From Actinotignum urinale DSM 15805 (GTDB taxonomy: Bacteria > Actinomycetota > Actinomycetes > Actinomycetales > Actinomycetaceae), in contig NZ_ATUY01000002.1 in NCBI RefSeq assembly GCF_000420445.1, positions 189,889-253,888 of the forward strand: DNA of 64,000 bases. The letters are read 5' to 3'. Shown one piece after another: positions 55,560-64,000 of the stretch. The position numbers and the translations under genes were made by a program. The notes under the pieces are model-generated. The model had not been told where the DNA came from. It saw only the letters and a program-made list of their open reading frames with translations, and did no database searches. The stretch's first letter is position 1, and every line of letters begins with the position of its first letter.

Positions 55560-57398
55560 ATGAAGATGCTCGAGAATCCGAAACGTTTTGGAATTTTCTT
55601 TTTCTACGACGGTGATGGTGTCGTGGATGGTTACGTAGATACCTTGGTTCTGGATATGAAAAAGAACTTGGACGAACTGTGCATCGTTGTCAATGGAAAG
55701 CTAAACGATGCAGGGCGAGCGAAGTTTGAGTCCTGGGCGGACAAACTGATTGTTCGTGAGAATGAAGGTTTGGATGCTTGGGCGTATCGTACGGCATTAT
55801 TAGATGCCGGATGGGATAAGTTGAGCTCGTTTGATGAGGTTGTTCTTTTTAACGCCACTATTATGGGGCCGGTATATCCGTTCAAGGAAATGTTTGCCGA
55901 GATGGATAGCAGGGATACAGATTTCTGGGGTATTACTTGGTTTCACAAGATTGACGTGGATTTGTTCGGTAAAACTCCGGAAGGTTTTGTTCCTCGTCAT
56001 ATTCAATCGCATTTTCATGCTTATCGACGTTCTTTAATTACGTCGTCTGTTTTCCAGGAGTACTGGGAGAACCTGCCGGAAATAAAAGATTACACAGATT
56101 CTGTTGCTAGGCATGAAGTTCCGTTCACGAAGCGTTTTGAGGATCTTGGTTTCGTGTCGGATGTCTATGTGAATACTGAGGATGTTGAAAGCTATAACCG
56201 TCATCCCGTGTTGTTTGCGCCAGTTCAGCTTATTCGTGATAAGCGCTGTCCTATTTTTAAGCGTCGAACGTTCTTCCATGATTATCGTGATGTGCTGATG
56301 CAATCTATAGGTTCGGCACCGATGGATTTATATGAATATTTACGTGACCACACCGATTACGATGTGAATCTTATCTGGGACAATCTGTTGCGTACATCGA
56401 ACTTAATGGATCTTGTGCGTAACATGAAACTCACGTATATTTTTCCGACAAAAGCGCTGAATCCTCCAGCACTAAAGCGGAAGAATAATCGTGTTGCGTT
56501 GATTTTGCATGTGTATTATATGGATCTTTTGAAGGATCTCCTGAAATATGTTACCTCCATGCCGGAGGGGACGGATGTTATTTTCACGGTGGGAGGTGAA
56601 GAAAAAGAACGCCAGGTGAGGCGGGCAACGGAAGGGCTTCCCTATAATGTTATTGTCCGTCAGATTGAGAATAGGGGGCGTGATGTTTCAGCTCTCTTGG
56701 TTGGTGTAAAAGATATTATTAATGATTATGATCTTGTGTGCTTTGCTCATGATAAAAAGGTAACTCAGCTTAGTCAGGGATCCGTTGGGGAAGGGTTCGC
56801 ACGTAAATGTTTTGATAATCTTTTCCCGACAAAAGAATATGTGGAAAATCTTATTAATAAGTTTGATGAAGAACCACGCCTGGGCATGATGTTCCCTACA
56901 GCTCCGAACCACGGAGAATATTTCCCTGTGTACATCATGTCAAGCTGGGGTCCGAATTTTTACAATACGCAGAAACTGCTCAAAAAACTAGGTGCCAATG
57001 TTCCGTTAACGAATAGCAAGGAACCAGTCGCTCCGCTTGGAACTATGTTCTGGTTCCGTCCAGAAGCATTGAAACCACTGTATGATTATGGCTGGACATA
57101 TGAAGATTTTCCGCCAGAACCAAATAATACAGACGGAACCATTCTTCACGCTATTGAACGTGCTTATGCTTATGTCCCTCAGTCCGAAGGTTACTTCTCG
57201 GCATATTGCTTTTCAGACGAGTTTAGCCGTTTGGAACTAACAAATCTTGATTACTACACGCAGAATATTCTTCGCACCTGGCAACTACCCATGAATAATA
57301 TTGCTGCTGGACGGCTTCCTGTTCGGGTTTTGCGTAAGGTTTTACCGAGTTCCGCATACAATCAATTACGTCAGCTTTACCGTAAAATCAGGAGATAG
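55560..57398 (+). CDS. rgpF: Rhamnan synthesis protein F family glycosyltransferase
   Basis: 612 residues of the RgpF family (PF05045), which extends or decorates rhamnose-containing wall polysaccharides in streptococci and related bacteria. N-terminal part: FFYDGDGVVDGYVDTLV and WGITWFHKI with QSHFHAYRRSLI; C-terminal part: VIFTVGGEEKE, VRQIENRGRDVSALLVG, VCFAHDKKV and LGTMFWFRPEAL, all family-typical (the ENRGRD and AHDKK blocks are the most diagnostic). GGATT precedes ATG 55560 weakly. Eight bases separate it from the acyltransferase gene. Confidence 0.87.
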   Translation: MKMLENPKRFGIFFFYDGDGVVDGYVDTLVLDMKKNLDELCIVVNGKLNDAGRAKFESWADKLIVRENEGLDAWAYRTALLDAGWDKLSSFDEVVLFNATIMGPVYPFKEMFAEMDSRDTDFWGITWFHKIDVDLFGKTPEGFVPRHIQSHFHAYRRSLITSSVFQEYWENLPEIKDYTDSVARHEVPFTKRFEDLGFVSDVYVNTEDVESYNRHPVLFAPVQLIRDKRCPIFKRRTFFHDYRDVLMQSIGSAPMDLYEYLRDHTDYDVNLIWDNLLRTSNLMDLVRNMKLTYIFPTKALNPPALKRKNNRVALILHVYYMDLLKDLLKYVTSMPEGTDVIFTVGGEEKERQVRRATEGLPYNVIVRQIENRGRDVSALLVGVKDIINDYDLVCFAHDKKVTQLSQGSVGEGFARKCFDNLFPTKEYVENLINKFDEEPRLGMMFPTAPNHGEYFPVYIMSSWGPNFYNTQKLLKKLGANVPLTNSKEPVAPLGTMFWFRPEALKPLYDYGWTYEDFPPEPNNTDGTILHAIERAYAYVPQSEGYFSAYCFSDEFSRLELTNLDYYTQNILRTWQLPMNNIAAGRLPVRVLRKVLPSSAYNQLRQLYRKIRR

Positions 57399-57406
57399 TA
57401 ATTCAT

Positions 57407-58516
57407 ATGAATGGAGAGAGCATATCAGGGAAGAATGAACAAAATTCCGTGAGTAAAGTCAATGAAACTACGGTTAAACCGAAAAGAAAAAGACTGTTTT
57501 ACCTTGATTTTATTCGCGCTCTCAGTGTCTTCCTCATTGTCCTCACACATTTCAACAATCCGTTTTTTTCAAACGGTGGCTGGTTACTATTCAATAACCC
57601 GTTCAATATCTTTGTGGGCAATTTGGGGGTTTCCCTCTTCCTCATTATTTCGGCCTCGGCCCTCACGGTAACATACGGGAAAAGAATGAATCTGCGCCAC
57701 TATTTTTACCGCAGGTTCATGGGAATCTACCCTATGTTTTGGATTGCTTACATTGTTGGAGCCTTCACACTGTTTGCTTTACACCTGCGGCCACTAGCCA
57801 ACGGGCAACCAAAATGGTCGGTAATCTTCAGTATTCTCGGTGTGGACGGTATGGTCGCAAATCTTGGCCTGCCGAACATGTACTTATTGGGTGAATGGTT
57901 CCTCGGCTTTATTGTCATCTTCTACTTCTTTTTCCCGATTATGCTCTGGGGAGTTCAACGATTCCCGTGGATAACGGCAATAGTTGGAGTCGCCATTTGG
58001 GGAGGTTTCCTTTTCTGGTGGTATTCAGGAACCCATTACGTAGCACCCGCGATTTTCTTGCCGGTCAGGATTATTGAACTGTTCTTTGGAATCTATATGG
58101 CGCAATACTGGAAAAAGCTCCCGGTATGGGCCGTAGTCCCCGCATTAGGAATTCTTATTGCTTCCTCACTTCTTCCACAAATACCGGAAGATGTTGCCAC
58201 AACCTTTGTTGGTATTGCGGCATTTGTGATACTCGCCGTTCTAGCAGAATTTCTTGACAGGCAACCAATCCGCAAAGTTATTGCGTGGGTGTCCAAATAT
58301 TCCTACGCGATTTTCCTCGTTCACCACGTCATTATTATGGTGATGTTCAGTCTTTCTCCCATCACAACATATGGAACTGCGGCTAAATACTTTGCGTTCG
58401 GAAATATTTGTGTACTCACAGGTGTCTGTGGATACGTTCTTTTCCATGTCCATCGCTATGTGATGAAAGGCGTTTTCGCAGGGATTGCAAAGGTAGGCGG
58501 GACAAAGGCCAAGTAG
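57407..58516 (+). CDS. Membrane acyltransferase (acyltransferase 3 / OafA family)
   Basis: 369 residues with about ten membrane segments after a 35-residue cytoplasmic start. Family motifs: RLFYLDFIRALSVFLIVLTHF (conserved Arg and His), LGVSLFLIISASALTVTYG, and YRRFMGIYPMFWIAY with the R/K-rich loop. Such enzymes O-acylate (usually O-acetylate) surface polysaccharides using acyl-CoA. Immediately after rgpF, so it probably modifies that polysaccharide. Confidence 0.87.
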   Translation: MNGESISGKNEQNSVSKVNETTVKPKRKRLFYLDFIRALSVFLIVLTHFNNPFFSNGGWLLFNNPFNIFVGNLGVSLFLIISASALTVTYGKRMNLRHYFYRRFMGIYPMFWIAYIVGAFTLFALHLRPLANGQPKWSVIFSILGVDGMVANLGLPNMYLLGEWFLGFIVIFYFFFPIMLWGVQRFPWITAIVGVAIWGGFLFWWYSGTHYVAPAIFLPVRIIELFFGIYMAQYWKKLPVWAVVPALGILIASSLLPQIPEDVATTFVGIAAFVILAVLAEFLDRQPIRKVIAWVSKYSYAIFLVHHVIIMVMFSLSPITTYGTAAKYFAFGNICVLTGVCGYVLFHVHRYVMKGVFAGIAKVGGTKAK

Positions 58517-58588
58517 CATCATAGTTGCAAATCTTCGTTACGACGAAAGGGGTACGCAACACTACATCTCATCGTCTATCGTTAAATT

Positions 58589-59359
58589 ATGGAAGGTTGT
58601 GTTCTCAAGGGAAGTGTCCAATCCCCGTGGGGGAAAATAGGGTTGTGCGCGTCTGACACGGGCATTGTGCATGTTCATCTTCCGACTAGAAACCACTGCG
58701 GGAACCCTGTATTTCCAGGTTCATTAACGCCTGTTAATATCACCTCGGATAACGGGGCCGAGCCCCTTAGAAGTGAAGAAGGTTGTGCGCAGCAGAAGGA
58801 TTTATCCGTCGAATACAGTATTACTGAACAGAGTGGCTCCGCCACCCCCAGTGAATACATAAACCTTTCACAGAAGAAACTCAATGCAGGAACAATCCTT
58901 CACACGGCACAAACACAAATAGCCGAATACTTCACTGGAAAACGCCGAATCTTCACGGTTCCCCTTGATGTCCATCAGTTTCTTCGCGTCCCCACAGGGG
59001 CGACGAATAAGGAACAGGTGGCGCAATACGCGGATATCGTCGAACAAGCGAAGCATCTTCTTCCTGAGGACGCTTACGAATTTGCCCTCGTAGCCAAGGA
59101 TTATCTGAACTTCACGCACCGCGCTCAATTGTCGCTCTCTCACGTGCCGTATGTGAAAACCGCCACGTACAAGGATATAGCAGGCCTCGCAGGGAATCCT
59201 AAAGCTGTGCGCGCTGCGGGAATGGGGTGTGCCTCGAATCTTCTCCCCATATTTTTACCTTGCCATCGCATTATTCGAAGCGGTGGAAACCTCGGCAACT
59301 ATGGCGGGGGAGTGGAGATGAAACGCGAGTTGTTGACTATCGAAGGGTATTTTGGATAA
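58589..59359 (+). CDS. ogt: Methylated-DNA--protein-cysteine methyltransferase with insertions
   Basis: 256 residues versus about 160-180. The DNA-repair core is intact: TATYKDIAGLAGNPKAVRAAG, the N-hinge and active site FLPCHRIIRSGGNLGNYGGG with Cys225, and ELLTIEGYF. Two extra segments occur: about 36-100 in the N-terminal domain and about 131-185 in place of the short GTPFQ..VW..L segment. Removes alkyl groups from O6 of guanine by suicidal transfer. No clear Shine-Dalgarno. Sits between two polysaccharide genes. Confidence 0.85.
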   Translation: MEGCVLKGSVQSPWGKIGLCASDTGIVHVHLPTRNHCGNPVFPGSLTPVNITSDNGAEPLRSEEGCAQQKDLSVEYSITEQSGSATPSEYINLSQKKLNAGTILHTAQTQIAEYFTGKRRIFTVPLDVHQFLRVPTGATNKEQVAQYADIVEQAKHLLPEDAYEFALVAKDYLNFTHRAQLSLSHVPYVKTATYKDIAGLAGNPKAVRAAGMGCASNLLPIFLPCHRIIRSGGNLGNYGGGVEMKRELLTIEGYFG

Positions 59360-59372
59360 AGGTATCAGGAAA

Positions 59373-59415
59373 AACGTGTGCCCTCCCGTACATTATTCAG
59401 GGGAAGACACACGTT
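59373..59415. terminator. Hairpin between ogt and the epimerase gene
   Basis: AACGTGTG (59373-59380) pairs with CACACGTT (59408-59415), with inner CCCT/AGGG pairing. Between convergent genes; no clear T-run. Confidence 0.5.
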
Positions 59416-59463
59416 AAAGGTCTAGTGTTGTTTGGCGATTTTTCCAGATAGCCAAGCGCGGGA

Positions 59464-60522
59464 CTAAATCTGCCCACCCTCATCCAACCAGGTGGTGAGC
59501 AAACGCATTCCTTCCTGAAGAGACACGCGAGGTTCCCATCCCAGATCCTTCGTCGTGCGGGAAATATCTGCCCAACCGGCGCGAATATCTCCTTCACGGA
59601 ACTGCCCGGTTATCTGTGGTTCTGGGGCGCCGTAGGTGGTGGTTGCAATACGTGCTACATCCATAACGCTTGTTTGAACGCCCGTTCCTACATCGTAGGC
59701 GTGAGGAGTGGCATGCCCGTGAAGGACGCCGGCAACAATTGCCTCAGCGACATCTGAAATATACACAAAATCACGGATAATATTGCCATCTTCGTACACG
59801 GGAATGGTTTTCCCAGCTTTGGCCCAACGCACAAACATGGAGATAATCCCGGTGTAGGGATTTGTGAGGGACTGACCAACACCGTAGACGTTTTGGAGGC
59901 GGAACGTGACGCATTCGCTTCCCATCGAACCGCACCAAGAAGCAAGCAGGTTTTCCTGAGCCAACTTGGTGGCCGCGTAAACATTGGCTGGATTAGCGGT
60001 AACGGTTGATGCTTCCTGAGCTGTTGGATGTAAATTCTTGAAATCCCACTCGCCATTCACCAGCATTTCGTGGGTACGCATACCCGGGTAGACGAATTCT
60101 CCGTTCTCATCCTGCCAGCGACCTTCGCCATATACTGCGCGAGACGAGGGAAGGATAATCTTTTCCGGGATAGTATCGTGGCGCGCAAAAGCATCCGTCA
60201 TTTGGGTTGTGCCGATAACATTTACCGTTGCATGGCGCGTGGCTTCAAGGAGCGACTGAGAAGTTCCCGTTTCTGCAGCCAAATGAATCACAACGGTGGG
60301 TTTCGTGTCCTTCAACAGAGAATCCCACATGGCGTTGTTCGCAACATCTCCGATAACGAGCTCCACATGAGGATGTAAGCCGATAGGGCGAACGGGTTTG
60401 GCGTGAACTTGGGGATGTAGGTTATCCACCGCAACAATTCTGTCAAATTTTCCCACAAGCAAATGGCTCAATGCGCAACCAATAAAACCAGCTCCACCTG
60501 TAATTAAGCACGTTCCCTGCAT
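59464..60522 (-). CDS. NAD-dependent sugar epimerase (dTDP-L-rhamnose 4-epimerase-like)
   Basis: 352 residues, extended SDR. CLITGGAGFIGCALSHLL (NAD loop), VAVDNLHPQVHAKPVRPIG (the NL-PQVH block is typical of the rhamnose 4-epimerase group), VVIHLAAETGTSQSL, LPSSRAVYGEG and YAATKLAQE with the YxxxK pair. Product could be dTDP-6-deoxy-L-talose or a related sugar. GGGAGAAGG precedes ATG 60522. Leftward, convergent with ogt. Confidence 0.82.
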   Translation of the reverse strand: MQGTCLITGGAGFIGCALSHLLVGKFDRIVAVDNLHPQVHAKPVRPIGLHPHVELVIGDVANNAMWDSLLKDTKPTVVIHLAAETGTSQSLLEATRHATVNVIGTTQMTDAFARHDTIPEKIILPSSRAVYGEGRWQDENGEFVYPGMRTHEMLVNGEWDFKNLHPTAQEASTVTANPANVYAATKLAQENLLASWCGSMGSECVTFRLQNVYGVGQSLTNPYTGIISMFVRWAKAGKTIPVYEDGNIIRDFVYISDVAEAIVAGVLHGHATPHAYDVGTGVQTSVMDVARIATTTYGAPEPQITGQFREGDIRAGWADISRTTKDLGWEPRVSLQEGMRLLTTWLDEGGQI

Positions 60523-60654
60523 AAACCTTCTCCCAAGAAATACTATGTATGAAATCTTACCTTATTCAGTTCGTTGACGAATAAGCCACAAGCGGGTGTT
60601 AATGGCCCAGGATTTTTGTAAGAGAATATTGGCGACGATAATCGGAATAATCTG

Positions 60655-60703
60655 CAAGCCCTGAGGAAAGAACTTGCCACAAGCCCTGAAAAAAGAACTT
60701 AGC
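60655..60703. repeat. 25-bp tandem duplication at the 3' end of the HAD gene
   Basis: CAAGCCCTGA followed by (G/A)(G/A)AAAGAACTT occurs at 60655 and 60680, with about 21 of 24 matches. The right copy includes the HAD gene stop (60699-60701). Confidence 0.75.
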
Positions 60704-61322
60704 CGATTAGACGGAGAAGCTGGGCAAGCGCCTGAATGTGAATATCCGCATCAGGAGCGTCCATGGGCACTCCCGGTGTTTCTAAAAGAGCTACATCCAT
60801 TCCCACGGCGTGAGCAACGTTAATATCAATGGATCGATCCCCGACCGCGAGACATTCCGACAGCTCAAGACCATACTTGTCCAGGAAATAGAGGTGCATT
60901 GCCGAATCTGGTTTGCGCGGGAATCCGTCCTCGGGACATACAATATCGTCAACATCAAGACCTAAACCACGCAACAACGCTTCCGCACTTTTCCTATCTC
61001 TATTCGTCACGACAAGGTTTAAACCACCGACGCTTTTGACGCGGTCAAGAATGTCCGTGATGCCGGGCATGGGCCAGGGTGGATTCGTTTCCCAACAGTG
61101 TTTGAGGGCGCGCTCTGCTGTGCGGAACTCTTCTTCAGGGATTCCGAAACGTTCGCTGAGAACATTGATTGCATGTTTTGTGGAGACGCGAGTTAACTGC
61201 GCAACATTGAGATCAAGGACGTTGTATCCTGATTTTTTCACGACGCCAGCCAGCATAGTGTCCAATTGAGGATATGTATCCACCATGGTTCCGCCTAAAT
61301 CCCAAAAAATATTGCGATACAT
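60699..61322 (-). CDS. HAD family hydrolase (DLGGT variant)
   Basis: 207 residues, HAD subfamily I with an inserted helical cap. Motif I is FWDLGGTMVDT: the nucleophile Asp is present but the usual second Asp is Gly, as in some Gram-positive HAD-IA proteins. Motif II Thr (LVVTNRD), motif III Lys (FPRKPDS) and motif IV (VGDRSIDINVA) are present. Activity and substrate unknown; without the second Asp it may be weak or specialised. AGGAGG before ATG 61322. Confidence 0.82.
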   Translation of the reverse strand: MYRNIFWDLGGTMVDTYPQLDTMLAGVVKKSGYNVLDLNVAQLTRVSTKHAINVLSERFGIPEEEFRTAERALKHCWETNPPWPMPGITDILDRVKSVGGLNLVVTNRDRKSAEALLRGLGLDVDDIVCPEDGFPRKPDSAMHLYFLDKYGLELSECLAVGDRSIDINVAHAVGMDVALLETPGVPMDAPDADIHIQALAQLLRLIG

Positions 61323-61540
61323 GGCGCACCTCCTGTCTGACCTTTTATATATATACTACCCAAGCTAGTTATGTGAAACCTGGGAAAAATGCGAATATAA
61401 CGATTCTGTTATGTTACGTTTTATTGGGGTGCGCAGAAGGCATATTTTCGACGACGCGCTGGCAAATGGTGTGAAGAACGCCGAGAATTCTCTTCACTTT
61501 TCCAGGTGACAGCTAAACTATAGAAGGATGAAGGAGAATC

Positions 61541-62833
61541 ATGTTACCCGTCGAACTTTTACCAACAGATGAAGAACTACGCACCCTTCACGAGGCGCAA
61601 AAAGAATTTCACCGTTTCCCCGAGCGCTCCCTTCAAGAGGTTGCTACAGCGAAAAGATTACGCACCAAGCTGGAAAATATGGAGTGCGGGCCAGGGGTCA
61701 CCCTTGAGTTTGTTGAGAGCGCAAGTACTCCTGGTTTTGCCTGCGTCATGCGAAACGGGGAAGGGCCTTGTGTGGGGTACCGCGCGGATATGGATGGTTT
61801 GCCGGTCCAGGAGGACACCGGGTTGCCCTTTGCCTCGGAAAACGAAGGTGTGATGCACGCCTGCGGGCATGATTCCCATATGGCTGTGTTCCTTGGGGCG
61901 GCTCGTGCTTTTGCTGCGCATCCTCAGCTGTGGAGCGGGACGATTGTGTTTATCGCCCAGGCTGCCGAGGAGAGTGCGGAAGGTGCGCACCTCATGATCA
62001 AGGACGGAATGTGGGATCGCATGCCACATCCTGAGGTCATGTATGGCGCCCATGTGGTGCCTCGCCCGGCAGGATGGGTGAGCCTTTACCCAGGTGGGGC
62101 GCTTCCGGGGAGCGAGGGCTACGAAATTATTATGCGTGGGCGTGGCGGACACGGCTCCCAGCCCCACACCGCAATTGACCCGGTCGTTTTGGGTGCCTCC
62201 GTTGTGATGCGACTCCAAACCATCGTTGCCCGCATGACGAATCCCGATAAAAACGCGGTTGTGACGGTGGGGAAGTTTGTTGCAGGTACAGCGGATAACA
62301 TTATTCCCGATTCGGCTCAATTGCTTATTAATACCCGTTTTAGGGACGAGGAAACCGGGAAGATTATTGGAGACGGGATTGCACGTATTGCCCGAGCGGA
62401 GGCAGAAGCGAGCGGAGCTCCTGAACCCTTCATTCGCTGTATTCGTCACGTTGTTGCGACGACGAATGAGCCCGAAGCAACCGAACGTTTGCGCCGTGAA
62501 CTGGTTGAGGCAGCAGAAAAGGTCTTTGCCAATCATGCCAACGAGGATGGCCAATCTGGTTTTTCGCGAAGTGGCGGGCTTCCTGAATGTGCGCCCTTGA
62601 ATATTGTTAAGGAATCCTTCGGTTTTTCCGAAGATTTTGTGTACTGGGGTGATGCGATTGGTGTTCCCAGTGTGTTCTGGCTCTATGGTGGAATGGGTAG
62701 CGAACAGGTTGAAAAGTTCGGCGAAAACCCGCCCGCCAACCACTCCCCGTTCTTCTATGCGGATCCCGAGGCTTCCCTCGAGCCGGCACTTCGCGTTGCC
62801 CTTGTAGCGATTCACGGGCGCGTCGGTAAATAA
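61541..62833 (+). CDS. M20D family amidohydrolase
   Basis: 430-residue zinc peptidase-like enzyme related to N-acyl-amino-acid and indole-acetyl-amino-acid hydrolases. Metal-site blocks: YRADMDGLPVQE, HACGHDSHMAVFLGAA, AQAAEESAEGAHLMI (catalytic Glu-Glu), GAHVVPRPAGWV, then a dimerisation domain starting RGRGGHGSQPHTAIDP and the last His in NHSPFF. It probably removes an N-acyl group from an amino acid or short peptide. GAAGGAG precedes ATG 61541. Confidence 0.9.
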   Translation: MLPVELLPTDEELRTLHEAQKEFHRFPERSLQEVATAKRLRTKLENMECGPGVTLEFVESASTPGFACVMRNGEGPCVGYRADMDGLPVQEDTGLPFASENEGVMHACGHDSHMAVFLGAARAFAAHPQLWSGTIVFIAQAAEESAEGAHLMIKDGMWDRMPHPEVMYGAHVVPRPAGWVSLYPGGALPGSEGYEIIMRGRGGHGSQPHTAIDPVVLGASVVMRLQTIVARMTNPDKNAVVTVGKFVAGTADNIIPDSAQLLINTRFRDEETGKIIGDGIARIARAEAEASGAPEPFIRCIRHVVATTNEPEATERLRRELVEAAEKVFANHANEDGQSGFSRSGGLPECAPLNIVKESFGFSEDFVYWGDAIGVPSVFWLYGGMGSEQVEKFGENPPANHSPFFYADPEASLEPALRVALVAIHGRVGK

Positions 62834-62839
62834 CGCACA

Positions 62840-62910
62840 CTATGTGGGCTAGCCGACTGGCCGATTAACTATGTGGGGTAGCCGAAGCCGGCTACCCCAC
62901 ATAGTTAATC
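62840..62910. terminator. Very long perfect hairpin after the amidohydrolase
   Basis: A 22-bp perfect stem (62863-62884 with 62889-62910) with loop AAGC lies between two convergent genes. A degenerate copy of the left arm (ACTATGTGGG, then C for G, TAGCCGA) is at 62839-62857, so the arm has been duplicated. No strong T-run. Confidence 0.7.
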
Positions 62911-62980
62911 GCTACCATATCGCGCATATCTTGCTCGAAAAAATTAAAGAGTTGCGGATTATTCACTCACCCAAGAGCTA

Positions 62981-64000
62981 CTAAATAGCAACCGTTCGCG
63001 CTAATTCCAAAGTTCGAGAACGTGGCAGAGATTTATTCCATTGCGGGGAGGCAGAAAGCTTGGAGAGGAACACAAAAAGTTTTGTCCGCAACGTGCTCAT
63101 CCTGGATTTTTTCGCTACCTGCACATCAATATGGCTGAGCATCCAGGTTGCCTGATGGAGCTTCCATGTTGTGAGCCCGAATTCCTTCTGCGCCCACAAT
63201 AAATCCTCGGGAACATTACGTGAATCCATAAAGCCGTAGGTAATGGTAAAGTGAACGACACCCTGGGTGGAAAGTCGCTCAATTTTGACACGATCTTCCT
63301 GGGCAATATAGGGACGTGGCGCCGTTTTCAGGGACAAAATAATCACATGGTCGTGAAGTGCCCTGTTGATTTTAGTATTAACTTTCAGCGCAAACGGTGC
63401 CGTATTGATAAGGGAATGCGGGTAAATCGCGGTTCCTGGAATACGTCGAGGCGGTTGTTTTTCAAGAAGGAAGAGGAAGTCTTGAAGAGGACCTTCATTT
63501 GCCGCGCGTTTCGCAGTAATAATTTTTTCTCCACGTCGCCATGTTGTCATCACAATCATGAGGGCGCTCGCAATAACAAGTGGCAACCAACCACCTGTGA
63601 AAATTTTTGCGCAATTTGCGGCGAATAACGGTATTTCAATGCAGAGCAAAATTCCGCCCATGAGCACTGTCCACACGGGTTTCCAACGCCATACAAGATG
63701 CGTAACGGTAATGAGGAGCATCGTCGTAAGAAGGAAATCGGTAGAGACAGCCAAACCGTAAGCAGAGGACAACCGCTCAGAATCCTGGAAAATAATGATC
63801 ACGCAGGACACCGCAACCATAAGTAGAGTGTTCACACCAGGTAAATAAACCTGCGTCGATTCGCGTGCGGATGTGTGGCGAACCGTAAGATGCGGAAGAT
63901 ACCCGAGGCGGGAGACCTGGCGAGCAACAGAATACGATCCCGCAATAACAGCCTGCGCGGCAATAACGGTGGCTACCGTCGCCAATAATGTCAACGCTAA
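62981..64000 (-). CDS. kup: Kup-family potassium transporter, C-terminal part (cut by window edge)
   Basis: The frame is open to the right edge, so the N-terminus lies outside. It opens inside a membrane segment reading TLLATVATVIAAQAVIAGSYSVARQ then SRLGYLP, the Kup signature (landmark AAQAVIAGSYSVARQ), then four more membrane segments and a cytoplasmic domain from about 200 residues before the end (VHFTITYGFMDSRNVPEDL is typical of that domain). Kup proteins take up K+ with H+. Ends facing the amidohydrolase gene. Confidence 0.88.
   Translation of the reverse strand, partial: LALTLLATVATVIAAQAVIAGSYSVARQVSRLGYLPHLTVRHTSARESTQVYLPGVNTLLMVAVSCVIIIFQDSERLSSAYGLAVSTDFLLTTMLLITVTHLVWRWKPVWTVLMGGILLCIEIPLFAANCAKIFTGGWLPLVIASALMIVMTTWRRGEKIITAKRAANEGPLQDFLFLLEKQPPRRIPGTAIYPHSLINTAPFALKVNTKINRALHDHVIILSLKTAPRPYIAQEDRVKIERLSTQGVVHFTITYGFMDSRNVPEDLLWAQKEFGLTTWKLHQATWMLSHIDVQVAKKSRMSTLRTKLFVFLSKLSASPQWNKSLPRSRTLELARTVAI

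Noticed and set aside
60699-61322. HAD protein as an inactivated enzyme because motif I is DLGGT
   Set aside because: Other Gram-positive HAD proteins share this motif and the remaining motifs are intact, so degeneration is not shown.

Overview
The window looks like chromosome of an actinobacterium of moderate GC (roughly 50%), most plausibly a member of the Actinomycetaceae (Arcanobacterium/Trueperella/Gleimia-like). This is inferred from gene order and protein style, not from a marker gene. The order pmt-rsmI / metG-tatD-rpf-like-ksgA / glmU-prs-rplY-pth-mfd / eno-ftsB-DUF501-ppx and later greA-(mca relic)-hlyIII-uppS / xseB-xseA / ychF is, from memory, the order kept in Mycobacterium tuberculosis and many other actinobacteria. 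Both MEP-pathway genes that normally sit in these blocks (ispE after ksgA, ispH between xseA and ychF) are absent here.

Layout. 1-494: 5' end of a secreted surface protein, leftward. 857-9460: threonine synthase, amino-acid permease, membrane-anchored HtrA protease, protein mannosyltransferase, RsmI, and a nicotinamidase with a very acidic tail. 9640-17032: metG, tatD, a G5/DUF348 cell-wall protein, ksgA and an ABC-F protein. 17203-20306: an ABC exporter pair and a TetR regulator; a run of nine G:C pairs lies in the exporter's apparent promoter spacer. 20399-28172: tRNA-Gln, a short GlmU without acetyltransferase active site, prs, rplY with a structured leader, pth, mfd. 28472-33506: unknown membrane protein, a phosphatidylcholine-synthase-like enzyme, eno, ftsB-like, DUF501. 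33698-37546: a sugar-utilisation pair, an MFS sugar porter and one open frame that joins a LacI regulator to a GH32 fructosidase. 37866-42582: ppx, nhaA, an unusual class-I tRNA with a UAA anticodon, a second ABC exporter. 42887-47130: Bax-inhibitor-like protein, FKBP, a truncated msrA, greA, a short mca relic, hemolysin-III-like protein, uppS. 47304-53100: pfkB-like pseudokinase, xseB, xseA, rmuC, ychF. 53181-60522: an ISL3-type transposase relic followed by cell-surface polysaccharide genes (GT2, SDR, RgpF-like rhamnan protein, acyltransferase, rhamnose-type epimerase) with ogt among them. 60699-64000: HAD hydrolase, M20 amidohydrolase, and the C-terminal part of a Kup potassium transporter running off the right edge.

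Three habits run through the window. First, many genes lack a Shine-Dalgarno sequence and instead carry a -10-like hexamer whose last base lies 7 or 8 bases before the start codon, which indicates leaderless mRNAs. Second, intergenic regions and gene ends carry many short tandem duplications (7 to 64 bp). Third, several universally conserved enzymes carry hydrophilic, probably disordered insertions or tails (KsgA, Ppx, UppS, Ogt, XseB, PncA-like, HtrA). Together with the msrA and mca relics and the short GlmU, this suggests a host-associated lineage undergoing gene erosion. No CRISPR array, prophage or intact insertion sequence was seen.
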